NCBI RefSeq assembly: GCF_000803065.1
Contig: NZ_JSXI01000045.1
Coordinates: 123,825 to 187,824 of the forward strand
Origin: Sphingomonas sp. ERG5
Lineage (GTDB): Bacteria; Pseudomonadota; Alphaproteobacteria; Sphingomonadales; Sphingomonadaceae
Reading direction: 5' to 3'
DNA: 64,000 nucleotides
Shown here: piece by piece, positions 8,990 to 18,454 of the stretch
Numbering within the stretch: the first letter of the stretch is position 1
How the letters are laid out: each line of letters opens with the position of its first letter
Position numbers and translations under genes: made by a program
The notes under the pieces: generated by a model
What the model was told of the DNA's origin: nothing
The model's database searches: none
Seen by the model: the letters and a program-made list of their open reading frames with translations, nothing else

Positions 8990-9684
8990 GCGATATCAGC
9001 GGTATCCGCGATGACGGCGCTATCGGCGCTATCGGCGCTATCAGCGATGACGGGGCCTCGATCGTCTATATCGTGGACGATGATCAATCCGTGCGGGAAT
9101 CACTAGCGGATCTGCTCTCCTCGATCGGGTTGCGCGCGATGGCCTTCCCCTCGGCACAGCATTTCATGGACAGTGAGCGACCGGATATCGCCTCCTGCAT
9201 GGTGCTTGACGTTCGCATGCCCGGGCTCAGCGGTCTCGAATTTCAGGAAAGGATGGCGGCGATGGGCATCAGGATGCCGATCATCTTCATCACCGCGCAT
9301 GGCGATGTCCCGATGTCGGTTCGCGCCATGAAGGCCGGCGCCATGGAGTTCCTGATCAAGCCATTCCGCGAACAGGATCTGCTCGACGCCATCCAGCAAA
9401 GCCTGACGCTGGACAAAGAAAGCCGCCGCAACGCGCAAGCCCGGGCGCAACTATGCCAGCGCTACGCCACATTGAACGACGGAGAGAAGGACGTGCTGAA
9501 CCTCGTCATCACCGGCCTGCTCAACAAACAGATCGCGGCACGGCTTTCTCTCAGCGAAGTGACGATCAAGGTACGCCGCGGTCAGGTGATGCGTAAGATG
9601 GGCGCACGATCGCTGGTCGATCTGGTGCGATATGTCGAACGCATCCGCGAGGCTGGAGGCGGCTATCGGATTGAGGGAGGGTGA
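8986..9684 (+). CDS. FixJ-family response regulator
   Basis: 232 residues from ATG 8986, which overlaps the kinase stop and follows a GGGGGCGG purine run. After a flexible N-terminus with three Gly-Ala-Ile repeats comes a receiver domain (IVYIVDDDQSVRES; phospho-acceptor in MVLDVRMPGLSG; conserved Lys in FLIKPF), then a LuxR-type helix-turn-helix (GLLNKQIAARLSLSEVTIKV, VMRKMGARSLVDLVRYV). This is the FixJ/TtrR arrangement, a transcription activator switched on by the preceding kinase. The targets are unknown; a nearby mgtC/TonB promoter is one guess. Confidence 0.92.
   Translation: MSDISGIRDDGAIGAIGAISDDGASIVYIVDDDQSVRESLADLLSSIGLRAMAFPSAQHFMDSERPDIASCMVLDVRMPGLSGLEFQERMAAMGIRMPIIFITAHGDVPMSVRAMKAGAMEFLIKPFREQDLLDAIQQSLTLDKESRRNAQARAQLCQRYATLNDGEKDVLNLVITGLLNKQIAARLSLSEVTIKVRRGQVMRKMGARSLVDLVRYVERIREAGGGYRIEGG
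9016..9042 (+). repeat. Three tandem copies of a 9-base unit
   Basis: GGCGCTATC occurs three times back to back inside the regulator gene, encoding Gly-Ala-Ile repeats ahead of the receiver domain. Copy-number change would keep the frame. Confidence 0.85.
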
Positions 9685-9875
9685 CGGCTGATTGGGAACG
9701 TCAAAGGGATCGGGATGGAATGCCGGTCTGATGGCGCATCCTGTGCTTCGGGCATTTCCCATTGGGGTCGATGCAGATGACCGAGCGGTTGAATAAATGG
9801 GCGATGCGGGTGACGCCGTCCCTCAAAACACTGCGGTGGCGGGTGGCCCCAATTACTGAGACTCTATTCGCCGTC

Positions 9876-12800
9876 TCAGCTAATACCTTCATGCCCGGAA
9901 TAATGATCGAAAACCCATTCGTAGGTTTGGGTTACCTTACCGTGCCAGATTTCATCGTTATAGGCGGAAGGCAGGGCATCCAACGATTTCTGGATGGCAC
10001 TCCGTACTGCGGCCTTGGCGCGTTCTTTCAATCGCCAGTCGAGAACCAGCTTCTCCCGCTTCAGGGTCTCCAGCATAGCCCTCGCGACCTGCTTGACCAA
10101 CGCGAGTTCGTCGGCGGTCAGTTCGGGTTCCGGCTTCGTGAGGATGTCTACGATCGCCAGTTCTTTCTCTGACAATCCCTCGCGGATTGCCCGACCTTCT
10201 TCCTCATCAAGATCACGGATGAAGGCCATCAGCGCCTCGAACAAGCGCTCTACATTCAGGCTGCCCGCATTGTATTCGGCAATCAGCTCCTGGAATCGCT
10301 CGACCAGTGATGATCGCGTCGGGTTCTGCGCCGCCAGCTCTTCCAGCTTGCGTTCGATGGCGGTGCGGAGCTTCTGTGTCTGAGTGCGTTTTTGTCCCTT
10401 CGCGAAACGCTCGCGCAACTTGTCAAAGTCGATCCGCGAAAGGTCGAACAGGCCCTCCATGTCGTCGCCCGATCGAACCGGTGCCGTGATCTCGACACCG
10501 AGGATGGCCTCGTCCAGCAACGCTTCGATCGCGTCGGCGACGCGCTGGACCCGAGCCTTTTTTTCCGGGTCTTCCCGCAGGGCGCGGACTTTCTCGGCCA
10601 TGACTTGGAGGACAGCCGCTTCCACGCGCCACGTATCGGCGGTTGGATCGGGGAGGACGGCCTTGAACAGGTTCCAGACATTGCCGGCGTGCCGCAAAAA
10701 TGCCTGTTGCTCCTGATCGGTGCCCATGACCGCTTCGACCGCCTCGGCCAGCTTGGCAATTCGGTCGAAGCCTTTGGCGCTGACAATCTGGGTGGGATCG
10801 ACCGAACGGCGGCGGCAATAAGCCATCGCCTCGTCCACCGCTGTTTTCAGCCTGGCGACCAGCGCCGCCTTTTCCTCGATCGGCTCGGTGCCGTCGGTGG
10901 ATGGCTGGGCATAGATCGCCAGCGCCTTCTGCAAGTTCCGAAACACGCCCACATAATCGACGATGAGGCCCGCCAGCTTCCCCGGCGCCGTGCGATTTGC
11001 GCGCGCGATGGTCTGCATCAGCGTGTGGTTCTTCATCGGCTTGTCGAGATAGACCGTCGAGCAGGTCGGTACGTCGAAGCCGGTGATCCACATCGCGCAG
11101 ACAAAGACCAGCCGCAGCGGATCGGCCGGGGCCTTGAACTTTTCGTCCAGATCTTCCTTCACCATCCGTTCGCGGTGGGGGCGGATGTCCAGGCCCTTGG
11201 CGGCCATATCGGCGATCTCGTTCTGCCCCTGGCTGACGACCACGGCCATGTCGGTTTCGTGCAGCCATTCGAGTTCGGCCTGGGCTGCCTCCCGAGCATC
11301 GCCAGACAGCGACTGGATCGCCTTGCCCTTATCGGCCAGCGCGGCATCCCAAACCGCACGGACCTTGCCGTGCATTCGCACGGCGGTTTCCTTGTCGATG
11401 GCGATGAACATCGCCTTGCCGCGGTAGCCGCGGCCCATGAAGTGGCGGACGACGTCTTCCGCGATCCGGTCAAGCCGGTCCTCGCGCTTGATCAGGCTGT
11501 ATTGCCGCGCCAGCTTGCGTTCCAGCGCAAGGGTGTCGTCATCGTCCAGGTCGGCCTCGGCGATGATCGCATCGACCGCCTCGTCAATATCGCCCGATGC
11601 CAGTTGCAACTCGGGAATGCGGTTTTCGTAATAGAGCGGAACGGTCGCCCCATCCTCGACCGACTGGCTGAAATTATAGACCGAGATGTAATCGCCGAAG
11701 ACCTCGCGGGTTTTCTCCTCGCCCGCCATCAGTGGCGTGCCGGTGAAGCCGATAAAAGCGGCATTGGGCAGGGCGCGCCGCATATTGGATGCCAGTACGT
11801 CATACTGGCTGCGATGTGCCTCGTCGGTGACGACGATGATGTCGTCGCGCTGCGAAAGCTCGGGATAGGTCTCTCCCAACTCGGTCCCGAATTTGTGAAT
11901 CAGGGTGAAGACGAAGCGGGCATTCCCCGAAAGCAGCTCCTTCAGATGCGCCCGGCTCTGCGCCTGCACCTGCGGCAGTGGGAGCGAGAAGGCCCCGCAG
12001 GCCTGGAAGAACGCGGCGATCTGGCCGTCCAGCTCCTGCCGGTCGGTGACAATCAGGAAGGTCCATCCGCCTGGCTTCGTGCGCAGCACCTTCTGCGTGA
12101 AGGCCAGCATGGACAGCGACTTGCCCGACCCCTGCGTGTGCCAGAACACGCCCAGCTTGCCGCCCAGCTTGCCGATTTCGGCCACCGCCTTGTTGACGCC
12201 AAGATACTGGTGGTTCTGCGCGATCTTTTTAATCAGGCCGTCGCGGGTTTCCTCGAACACCACGAAGTTCTCGACAATGTCGAGCAGCCGCTCCGGCGAG
12301 CAGGCGGCGGTGAGCACGGTGTCGAGGCTGACGACCCCTTTCGCGCCTTCATCATCGATGCGCTTCCATTCCTTGAAATGGCCCCATGCGGCAAGGGGCG
12401 CGCCGATGCGGGCATCGTCGCCGTTGGACAGCAGCACCAGCCCGTTGCCCCAGAAGATGTGCGGCACGGCATCGCGATAATCGCGCAAATTCTGGTCATA
12501 GGCGGCCTGCGCGCTGCGGTGACTGGCCTTCAGCTCGACGAACAACAGCGGGATGCCGTTGACGAAGCCGACCAGATCGGCGCGGCGCTTGTGGATTTCG
12601 CTGGCGATCCAGAATTGCTGGGCGATCAGCAGATCATTGGCGTGCGGATCGCGCCAGCCGATCACGCGGGCGATGCGGGTTTCGCTGGTGCCGTCGGGTA
12701 GCGTGGTGCGCACTTCCACGCCGTCGCGCAGCAGGCCGATCACTTCGCGGTTGGCGGCGATGGGGTTCATGTCCCCCCGATTGCGCATCAGTCCATCGAC

Positions 12801-13094
12801 GACTGCGCCGATGGCATCTGCATCGAGGCCTGGGTTCAGCCGCTCGATCGCTGCGCGCAGCGGGCCGGGCAGCATCGCCTGGCGAAAGCTGGTGCGCCCG
12901 GTGCGTGGATCGGGCGCGAGGGCCAGCGGGGTTTCGGCGTAGAGATTCTCGTGCCGCCACCCCAGTTCGATCAGCCGCGCGACCGCCGGGTCTTCGACCA
13001 TCTGCCCCTCGCCGAACGCCGACAGCACCCGGCCCAGCGATTCCTCGCGGGTCGGATAGCGGCCGGAATTGTGAGGGCCAGCGGGTGGCGTCAT
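9876..13094 (-). CDS. hsdR: Type I restriction enzyme, R (helicase/nuclease) subunit
   Basis: 1072 residues, normal for HsdR. The N-terminal nuclease domain has the PD-ExK core with LLFVELKASHR. The SF2 motor follows: Walker A in TQGSGKSLSMLAF, DEAHRSQYD, GFTGTPLM, and late motifs including VCAMWITGFDVPTCSTVYLDKP and QTIARANRT. The C-terminal part is helical and would dock on HsdM. It cuts DNA after ATP-driven translocation when bound to HsdM/HsdS at unmethylated sites. The ATG overlaps the hsdS stop (ATGA), so translation is probably coupled. Convergent with the FixJ-like gene, 191 bases away. It looks intact. Confidence 0.95.
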   Translation of the reverse strand: MTPPAGPHNSGRYPTREESLGRVLSAFGEGQMVEDPAVARLIELGWRHENLYAETPLALAPDPRTGRTSFRQAMLPGPLRAAIERLNPGLDADAIGAVVDGLMRNRGDMNPIAANREVIGLLRDGVEVRTTLPDGTSETRIARVIGWRDPHANDLLIAQQFWIASEIHKRRADLVGFVNGIPLLFVELKASHRSAQAAYDQNLRDYRDAVPHIFWGNGLVLLSNGDDARIGAPLAAWGHFKEWKRIDDEGAKGVVSLDTVLTAACSPERLLDIVENFVVFEETRDGLIKKIAQNHQYLGVNKAVAEIGKLGGKLGVFWHTQGSGKSLSMLAFTQKVLRTKPGGWTFLIVTDRQELDGQIAAFFQACGAFSLPLPQVQAQSRAHLKELLSGNARFVFTLIHKFGTELGETYPELSQRDDIIVVTDEAHRSQYDVLASNMRRALPNAAFIGFTGTPLMAGEEKTREVFGDYISVYNFSQSVEDGATVPLYYENRIPELQLASGDIDEAVDAIIAEADLDDDDTLALERKLARQYSLIKREDRLDRIAEDVVRHFMGRGYRGKAMFIAIDKETAVRMHGKVRAVWDAALADKGKAIQSLSGDAREAAQAELEWLHETDMAVVVSQGQNEIADMAAKGLDIRPHRERMVKEDLDEKFKAPADPLRLVFVCAMWITGFDVPTCSTVYLDKPMKNHTLMQTIARANRTAPGKLAGLIVDYVGVFRNLQKALAIYAQPSTDGTEPIEEKAALVARLKTAVDEAMAYCRRRSVDPTQIVSAKGFDRIAKLAEAVEAVMGTDQEQQAFLRHAGNVWNLFKAVLPDPTADTWRVEAAVLQVMAEKVRALREDPEKKARVQRVADAIEALLDEAILGVEITAPVRSGDDMEGLFDLSRIDFDKLRERFAKGQKRTQTQKLRTAIERKLEELAAQNPTRSSLVERFQELIAEYNAGSLNVERLFEALMAFIRDLDEEEGRAIREGLSEKELAIVDILTKPEPELTADELALVKQVARAMLETLKREKLVLDWRLKERAKAAVRSAIQKSLDALPSAYNDEIWHGKVTQTYEWVFDHYSGHEGIS

Positions 13095-14302
13095 GCAGCG
13101 GCGGTCTCCAATTCTTCCTCGGCGGCGCGGACTTCGATTTCGCCGGAGATCAGCTTGGGCAGGAGCAGGTCGCGGGTGGTGCGGAGGTTGGTGTTTTGTA
13201 CATGCAAACGGGCGGCTAGCTCCAGCATTGGTCCGGCATGATTGTGGAAGCGGTCCAAAGCCGCAGAATCCGGCAGCAAAATGTCTGCATCAGCAAAATC
13301 TTCGCTGCCCACCGCAGGGTAGGCCGAACCCTTGGCTCTATTGGTCAGATACGCCGTGAAATCCGAAGTCGTGGTTGCCACATAGAGGTAAGACCATGGA
13401 ACGGCTGTTGATCTCAATACGGAAAATCCGGTTGAAGCGACAGTGTTCTGTTCCACATCGAGAAGTAGAGCGAATGAACGGCGATTAGGGCGCACGTTTG
13501 ACCAGATGACATCTCCATGACGCACTATACGTCGCGCTCTACCGGGAGCATCGGCAAAGTCCATCCATTGCACCTGATCGACCCTCGCGGGCGAAACGGA
13601 GGCAATGTCGATATAGCCGATATGGGCTGGTAGAGATTTTGGCTTGATCGATTCCGGGTTGATAGCAGCGACGGTTCCCAACTTCACCGATGGCCAGCCA
13701 GCGTCCACACCATTCCCAAACCACTCCTCGAACAGGCGGCGGGCCATGTCTTCGAGGACAGCGATGCGTCGCGTGTTGTTTTCGATTAGGTCGTCATAGG
13801 CGGACAGGATGTCGCCGATGCGGCGCTGAACTGTCACGGGTGGCAATTTGACCCTGACCTCGCCGATCCTCGACGGTGAGGTATGCCGAACCTTGGTTCC
13901 GCTTGAAGTTGCTCTAATTTGCTGCCTTACTGGACGGGAATTGAAGAGATAATAGGCGAACTGGAGGTCGAACCTGTCAGGCCGGATGGCGGAAACGAGG
14001 CCAAGTCGTTGATTGTGGAGATAGATACGACCCACAGGTGTCTTCGCTGCCGAACCCAGCAGTCCTTCGGCTTGCTCGGTCATTGCAACGATGAGTGAAC
14101 CCGGCTTCAAGACATAGCCTTCCGGAATAGAGCCACTATAGAATTTCTCGTTGTCGCCTTTCGACTTGAATCCCCCTTCGTCGAAAAAATTGCCAGGCGT
14201 GACGACAACTTTGTCCCCTTGATTGGTGAAGAACTCGCCCTTGAACGCGAACCCGTGTTTGACGTGCAACACGTCCGCAAGTCGTGATTCAGTCCAATTC
14301 AC
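13091..14302 (-). CDS. hsdS: Type I restriction-modification specificity subunit
   Basis: 403 residues from a GTG at 14302 that overlaps the hsdM stop (GTGA). Two target-recognition domains are visible: about residues 1-165 (ending [28 protein letters not shown]) and about 190-370 (ending [28 protein letters not shown]), each followed by the conserved helical spacer. HsdS reads a bipartite DNA sequence and positions HsdM and HsdR. The recognised sequence cannot be deduced by eye. Base composition appears somewhat less GC-rich than the flanking hsdM and hsdR, which is common for these variable genes. Confidence 0.93.
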   Translation of the reverse strand: MNWTESRLADVLHVKHGFAFKGEFFTNQGDKVVVTPGNFFDEGGFKSKGDNEKFYSGSIPEGYVLKPGSLIVAMTEQAEGLLGSAAKTPVGRIYLHNQRLGLVSAIRPDRFDLQFAYYLFNSRPVRQQIRATSSGTKVRHTSPSRIGEVRVKLPPVTVQRRIGDILSAYDDLIENNTRRIAVLEDMARRLFEEWFGNGVDAGWPSVKLGTVAAINPESIKPKSLPAHIGYIDIASVSPARVDQVQWMDFADAPGRARRIVRHGDVIWSNVRPNRRSFALLLDVEQNTVASTGFSVLRSTAVPWSYLYVATTTSDFTAYLTNRAKGSAYPAVGSEDFADADILLPDSAALDRFHNHAGPMLELAARLHVQNTNLRTTRDLLLPKLISGEIEVRAAEEELETAAA

Positions 14303-15885
14303 GCCAGCAACTCCGCCACATTGAGCGCAATCCGCCCCTGCAGTTCCACCGCCTCGCCGTTCAGCCGCTCCAGTTCCTCCTGCAAAGCCTCCAGCCGTTC
14401 CTTGAAATCCTCGGTGTCCGCTTCGCCCTCGGCAACGCCGACATAGCGGCCGGGATTGAGCGACCAGCCCTGCGCTTCGATCTCCTTGCGTGAGGCCACA
14501 CGGCACAGGCCGGGCACGTCGACATAGTTATCCAGCCCGCCCAGCCGCTCGCGCAGCAAGGCCGTCGATCCAAACGCCAGTTCCGGCTCGCCGCCGCGCC
14601 ACAAGCGGACGATATTGGCGAGGAACTCGATCTGCTCATCACGGAAATCGCGGTGCGCGCGGTCGACCTGGTTGAAGACGTGCCGCGCGTCGATGAACAG
14701 CACTTCATCGGCACGGCTCGTGCGCGGCTTGGCGCGGTCGAAGAACCACAAGGTGCAGGGCAGCGTCACCGTCAGGAAGAAATTGGGGCCGACCGAGACG
14801 ATCACGTCCACCGCGCCGCTTTCGATCAGCTTGCGCCTTATCTCCGCTTCGCTGCCGCGCGCGTCCGCCGCACTGTTGGCCATGACGAAGCCCGCACGGC
14901 CATTGTCGTTCAGCGCCGAGTAGAACTGGCTGATCCAGATATAATTTCCATTGTCCGTGCTGGGCAGGCCGAACGGGAAGCGCGGTTTCACCACCTCGGT
15001 CCCGCTCGCGGTCACCGTCTTCAGCTTGGTCTTGTCCACGCCCGACACGTTGAACGGCGGGTTGGCCATGACAAAATCGAACCCGCCGACCAGCGGCACG
15101 CCTTTGAACGCCTCCGGTACATCATCATAATAGCTGTTGGTGTCGGCGATCGTGCCGGACAGGCCGTGAACCGCCAGGTTCATCTTGGCGAGGCGGATCG
15201 TCTCCTTGGTCTTCTCCATGCCGAACAGGCTGATCTCCTTGTCCGGTGCGCGCTGGTGGCGCTTCACGAAGTCCGCCGAATGGACGAACATGCCCGCCGA
15301 CCCGCAGGCCGGATCGAGGATGCGGCCATGGAACGGCTCGATAATCTCGACGATCAGCCGCACGATCGAGCTGGGGGTGTAGAATTCGCCGCCCTTCTGC
15401 ATTTCCTGCTTGGCGAACTCGCCCATGAAATATTCGTAGACATGGCCGAAGGCGTCACCGTCGATCTCCAGTGGCTTGAGCAATCGGATCAGCTCGATCA
15501 GCGTGTCCTTGGGGATTTCGTTGAAATTCTTGGGCAGGACATCTTCCAGCTCGACATTGTCTCGCTCGATATCCTTCATCGCATTGTTGAGCGCACGGCC
15601 GACATCGGCATCTTCGGGCAAGCCGAGCAGATACGAAAACCGCGCTTCCGGCGAGAGGTAGATCACGCCTTGCGCCTTGTAGTCGTCCGGCCCGGGCTTG
15701 AGCCGGGAGCCGGCCCTGGGTGCCAGCGTCTTGTCCACGCTGGCGAACTGCCCCTCGGCATAACGCAGGAACAGCAAGCCAAGCACGGGGCGGCTATATT
15801 CCGAAGGCTTGAGCCCGGAATTGGCGCGAAGCTGGTCCGCCATCTTGAACAGGCTGGTCTCGATTACCTTGGGGTCACTGGCCAC
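14299..15885 (-). CDS. hsdM: Type I restriction-modification DNA methyltransferase
   Basis: 528 residues from a GTG at 15885. An N-terminal helical HsdM domain ([17 protein letters not shown]) precedes an adenine-N6 methyltransferase with [16 protein letters not shown] for S-adenosylmethionine binding and [14 protein letters not shown] (NPPF catalytic motif). The C-terminal end is coiled and contacts HsdS. It methylates the target recognised by HsdS, protecting host DNA. First gene of the hsdM-hsdS-hsdR operon. The ribosome-binding site before the GTG is weak, and no clear promoter was placed in the 230 bases upstream. Confidence 0.95.
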   Translation of the reverse strand: MASDPKVIETSLFKMADQLRANSGLKPSEYSRPVLGLLFLRYAEGQFASVDKTLAPRAGSRLKPGPDDYKAQGVIYLSPEARFSYLLGLPEDADVGRALNNAMKDIERDNVELEDVLPKNFNEIPKDTLIELIRLLKPLEIDGDAFGHVYEYFMGEFAKQEMQKGGEFYTPSSIVRLIVEIIEPFHGRILDPACGSAGMFVHSADFVKRHQRAPDKEISLFGMEKTKETIRLAKMNLAVHGLSGTIADTNSYYDDVPEAFKGVPLVGGFDFVMANPPFNVSGVDKTKLKTVTASGTEVVKPRFPFGLPSTDNGNYIWISQFYSALNDNGRAGFVMANSAADARGSEAEIRRKLIESGAVDVIVSVGPNFFLTVTLPCTLWFFDRAKPRTSRADEVLFIDARHVFNQVDRAHRDFRDEQIEFLANIVRLWRGGEPELAFGSTALLRERLGGLDNYVDVPGLCRVASRKEIEAQGWSLNPGRYVGVAEGEADTEDFKERLEALQEELERLNGEAVELQGRIALNVAELLA

Positions 15886-16114
15886 TTATTTTGCACTTTC
15901 GTTCTTGAATTGCGTGCTCACGCGTCTTCCTGCGTCGGCGGCATGTCCCAGAATTTCTGCCACAGCACATCCTGTAAGATGCGGCGGTTGCTGATTCTTT
16001 ATTCGATGTCCGTTTTTAGCATAGGGGTGGGGCTGTCAGCCTGCATCCACCCTGCCAATTTATCCAGGCCCTTCACCGAGATAGTCGACAAGAATGCCAA
16101 GTTCACCCCAAGAA

Positions 16115-17599
16115 TCACCCATCCCCACCCCCACCCAAATGCCGCTCAATCACCGCACACAGTGCCACCACTTGATCCCGCCGCCGCCCTGAAAGCTCAG
16201 CGAAGAACGGCCGCGTCGCCCAGTTCACATCGCGCTGGTGCCGCGCCGCATCGGCCTTCAGCCGGGCGAGCGTGGCGCGCAGGCTGGTCAGTGTCGCGCG
16301 CTGGCCCGGCGCCGGCGGCCTTGGATAGGTCACCGTTTCCGCCTCGGCATCGATGGTCACATCATCGGGCGGCGGCATCGGCGCCTCGACCTTGATCTCC
16401 ATATCCCTGGCGACGTCCAGCACCTCAAGCCACGCCGCCCGATAGATGCTCGCTTCCGCCGCCGCCTGCGCCGGATCCAGCGGCGCCTCCATGATCGGCA
16501 TCACGGCATGGGCGGCGCGTTCCGTCCCATCCCGATCTTCCCCGCCTTGCCAGTCTTCCCCATCTTCGCCCCCCGCCAGGCCGCCCCGATCCGCACCACC
16601 CCGCGCCGCATCCTCGGCCGCCATGCGCGCCCGGGCCGCGGCCATGCTGAGCTGATGTTCGTGCTGCTGGCGGTCGCTGTTCGCCAGCGCGCGCAGCGTC
16701 TTGCCGCGCGCCCGCGCGTCGGGCGGACGCCGGTCGGGCTCGATCTGGTTGGCATAGCGTCTCGGCAGATTCTCCGCGATCAGCGCGCGGATCTCGTTCA
16801 GCGCGAACCAGTCGCACCAGGCGATGGCCTTGTCATATCCCTCCGCCATCGCGTCGATCGCCGGACGCCGCGCCGGCAGGTCCGCCTGCAGCTCGGCGTG
16901 CATCGCGGCCAGCTGATCCAGCGACAGCAGCGCGTCCGGCGCTGACCCCGGCCAATGCGCGGTGCCGCGCACTCGCGCGATGATGACATCGTCCGGGTGC
17001 GGCACCGGCGCGGCAATCTCCGCGTTCAGCGTCGCCGCCCGGGTCAGCACCAGAGTCCAGAGCGCCTGATACTCCTCGGCTGCCTTCAGCGCCGGGGATT
17101 GGCGCACCGGGTTCCCGGACGGGTCGACGGACGGCGCCAATGGCGCTGCCCATCCCAGGTCGGCCGCCGTCATGCTCTTCGCCGCGCTCGGTTCCGCCGT
17201 CGCGGCGCGTTCCGCCGCATCGGATCGCATCACCAGCTGCGCCATCGTCGTCAGCGCCAGCCGGTTGCCGCGCGCCGCCTTCATCGCCACTTCGCGGAAC
17301 GCCGATTGCAGCGCCGGGATCTCGACCATGCGCCCGCCGGCCTTCACCCGCACCATCCGCCGCGCCTCGGCCATCAGCATTTCATGGAAGGAATCGAGGG
17401 CCAGCTGCGGGACCACCGCGTCGGCGGACCGCACCTTGCGTTTCTTGCCGCCCGGATTGGCGCGATTGCCTTTCTTGAAGCGATGCTCGACCGGCGGCTT
17501 GCCATGGCCCACCGCGTAATCGCCCGGCGCGGCGCTTCCTGCCGCCATCCGCTCGGCTGCCTCCCCGGCTCGATTCACTTCGCTGTCTGGCATGGTCAT
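16115..17599 (-). CDS. DUF5681 protein with an internal duplication
   Basis: 494 residues from ATG 17599, preferred because GGAG lies just upstream; the frame stays open further 5' into a nucleotide repeat, which is probably not coding. Residues about 31-55 (GHGKPPVEHRFKKGNRANPG) are the DUF5681 signature. Residues about 175-278 and 383-488 are related to each other: both start YxAxW, carry P-x-PDDV about 20 residues later, and end in a long amphipathic helix. Between them lies an Ala/Arg- and Gly/Asp-rich linker. DUF5681 proteins are of unknown function, and some occur in phage-like regions. The place next to the restriction operon suggests accessory DNA. Confidence 0.75.
   Translation of the reverse strand: MTMPDSEVNRAGEAAERMAAGSAAPGDYAVGHGKPPVEHRFKKGNRANPGGKKRKVRSADAVVPQLALDSFHEMLMAEARRMVRVKAGGRMVEIPALQSAFREVAMKAARGNRLALTTMAQLVMRSDAAERAATAEPSAAKSMTAADLGWAAPLAPSVDPSGNPVRQSPALKAAEEYQALWTLVLTRAATLNAEIAAPVPHPDDVIIARVRGTAHWPGSAPDALLSLDQLAAMHAELQADLPARRPAIDAMAEGYDKAIAWCDWFALNEIRALIAENLPRRYANQIEPDRRPPDARARGKTLRALANSDRQQHEHQLSMAAARARMAAEDAARGGADRGGLAGGEDGEDWQGGEDRDGTERAAHAVMPIMEAPLDPAQAAAEASIYRAAWLEVLDVARDMEIKVEAPMPPPDDVTIDAEAETVTYPRPPAPGQRATLTSLRATLARLKADAARHQRDVNWATRPFFAELSGRRRDQVVALCAVIERHLGGGGDG
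16117..16140 (-). other. G-quadruplex-like run at the 3' end of the DUF5681 gene
   Basis: On the minus (coding) strand the last bases read GGGTGGGGGTGGGGATGGG, four G-tracts with 1-2 base loops, encoding the Gly-rich tail. Such a run can fold as a G-quadruplex in DNA or mRNA. Whether it does so here is unknown. Confidence 0.4.
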
Positions 17600-17725
17600 A
17601 TCGGCTCTCCGGCATGGGCAGGGCGCATCGCGCGCCACCGGTAAAAGCCCATCCGGCCGGCCAGTTGAATCGAGCAGAGCATGATGACCGCCCCGCAATT
17701 CCCGATCTTCCCGCAAGGACCCCGC

Positions 17726-17831
17726 AAAACTCCCGTGCGGATCCATCAAAACTCCCGCAGCTTTTCCCGCAGACTCCCGCAGCACCCCCAAAAAAGCATT
17801 TTCCTCCAGAAACTCCCGCAGCTGCGGGAGT
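17726..17831. repeat. Dispersed repeat, copy A (22-base phased ACTCCCG units)
   Basis: ACTCCCG starts at 17729, 17751 and 17773, exactly 22 bases apart, and again at 17812, where it forms the perfect 20-base palindrome ACTCCCGCAGCTGCGGGAGT (17812-17831). The first 57 bases (17726-17782) are identical to those of copy B at 41590-41646. It lies between the DUF5681 gene and a VOC gene. It could be a multi-copy intergenic element, a protein-binding array or an RNA-structure element. Confidence 0.85.
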
Positions 17832-17872
17832 CTGGCGCCGCGGCTCGCACTGCGCGTCCGGGCGCGTCGCCC

Positions 17873-18349
17873 TCAGCCGCGCGGCGTGCGCACCCAGCTC
17901 AATATCTCGATCCGATAGCCTTCCGGGTCATTGAACATGAAGGCGTGGATCGATCGCCGCGCATCGATGCGGGTGGTCTTGCGTTCCTCGACGATGCGGA
18001 TTCCCTGTGCGCGAACCCGGTCATACCAATGGTCGATCGCCCGCGTGCCATCGACCACCATCGTCACCATCACCGGCTTTTCCTCGGACGGGCGCAGCGC
18101 GCCGCCGGTCGCATTGACCAGCCCGATCGTCGCGGTCGATGTCAGCGGAAACAGCCGCACCCAGTCGGGCGTCGACTCCGGCGCGCGGCCGAGCAGCCGC
18201 TCGTAAAATCGCGCCGCGGCGGGCAGGTCCTTATAATAGAGAAAAGTGATCTGCCCGCGCAGCGCAGGGGCCGGCTCGCGCCCGCGCGCCATCGCCGGCG
18301 ATGTGCAGCAAAGCGCCGCCAGCGCCATTGCCCAACCCAGTTTCCGCAT
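17873..18349 (-). CDS. Secreted VOC (glyoxalase-fold) protein
   Basis: 158 residues from ATG 18349, which has GGAGAGCGGG directly before it; an in-frame GTG at 18361 is less likely. A Sec signal peptide (MRKLGWAMALAALCCTSPAMA) precedes one VOC/bleomycin-resistance-like domain (ITFLYYKDLPAAARFYERLLG through FMFNDPEGYRIEILSW). VOC proteins are metal-dependent dioxygenases, isomerases or ligand binders; export to the periplasm is less usual. A related VOC gene is at 23403. It is divergent from the 18455-20146 operon across a palindrome at 18373-18388. Confidence 0.82.
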   Translation of the reverse strand: MRKLGWAMALAALCCTSPAMARGREPAPALRGQITFLYYKDLPAAARFYERLLGRAPESTPDWVRLFPLTSTATIGLVNATGGALRPSEEKPVMVTMVVDGTRAIDHWYDRVRAQGIRIVEERKTTRIDARRSIHAFMFNDPEGYRIEILSWVRTPRG

Positions 18350-18372
18350 CCCGCTCTCCACAATTAATATCC

Positions 18373-18388
18373 GTTTTCATATGAAAAC
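18373..18388. promoter_or_regulatory. Perfect 16-base palindrome, probable operator
   Basis: GTTTTCATATGAAAAC lies in the divergent gap between the VOC gene and the 18455 operon, directly upstream of a good promoter. A related sequence (21410-21427) precedes the class V PLP enzyme gene. A MarR dimer is the likely ligand, because such a gene lies at 22912. Confidence 0.6.
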
Positions 18389-18390
18389 AT

Positions 18391-18418
18391 TTGACACTTA
18401 TCCAGCGCAATCTAAGCT
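18391..18418 (+). promoter_or_regulatory. Sigma-70-like promoter for the 18455-20146 operon
   Basis: TTGACA (18391-18396), 16-base spacer, TAAGCT (18413-18418), about 37 bases before the first start codon and adjoining the palindrome at 18373-18388. Confidence 0.5.
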
Positions 18419-18454
18419 CCGGCCACTGAAAATGCGATGGGGAGAGGCCAGGCT

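Noticed and set aside
10392..12701. 769-residue plus-strand open frame
   Set aside because: Antisense to hsdR, rich in Arg, Asp and His as expected for a reverse reading of a GC-rich gene. HsdR motifs are clear on the other strand.
15886..16114. Leader peptide or antitoxin-like frame upstream of hsdM
   Set aside because: Short minus-strand frames end near the hsdM GTG, but none has a ribosome-binding site or a recognisable sequence.
17600..17791. 64-residue N-terminal extension of the DUF5681 protein
   Set aside because: It runs through the dispersed repeat; the ATG at 17599 has its own GGAG and precedes the family signature.
17726..17831. CRISPR array or iteron-type replication origin
   Set aside because: Units are only about 10 conserved bases with few repeats, no spacers of equal length, and no cas or replication-initiator gene nearby.
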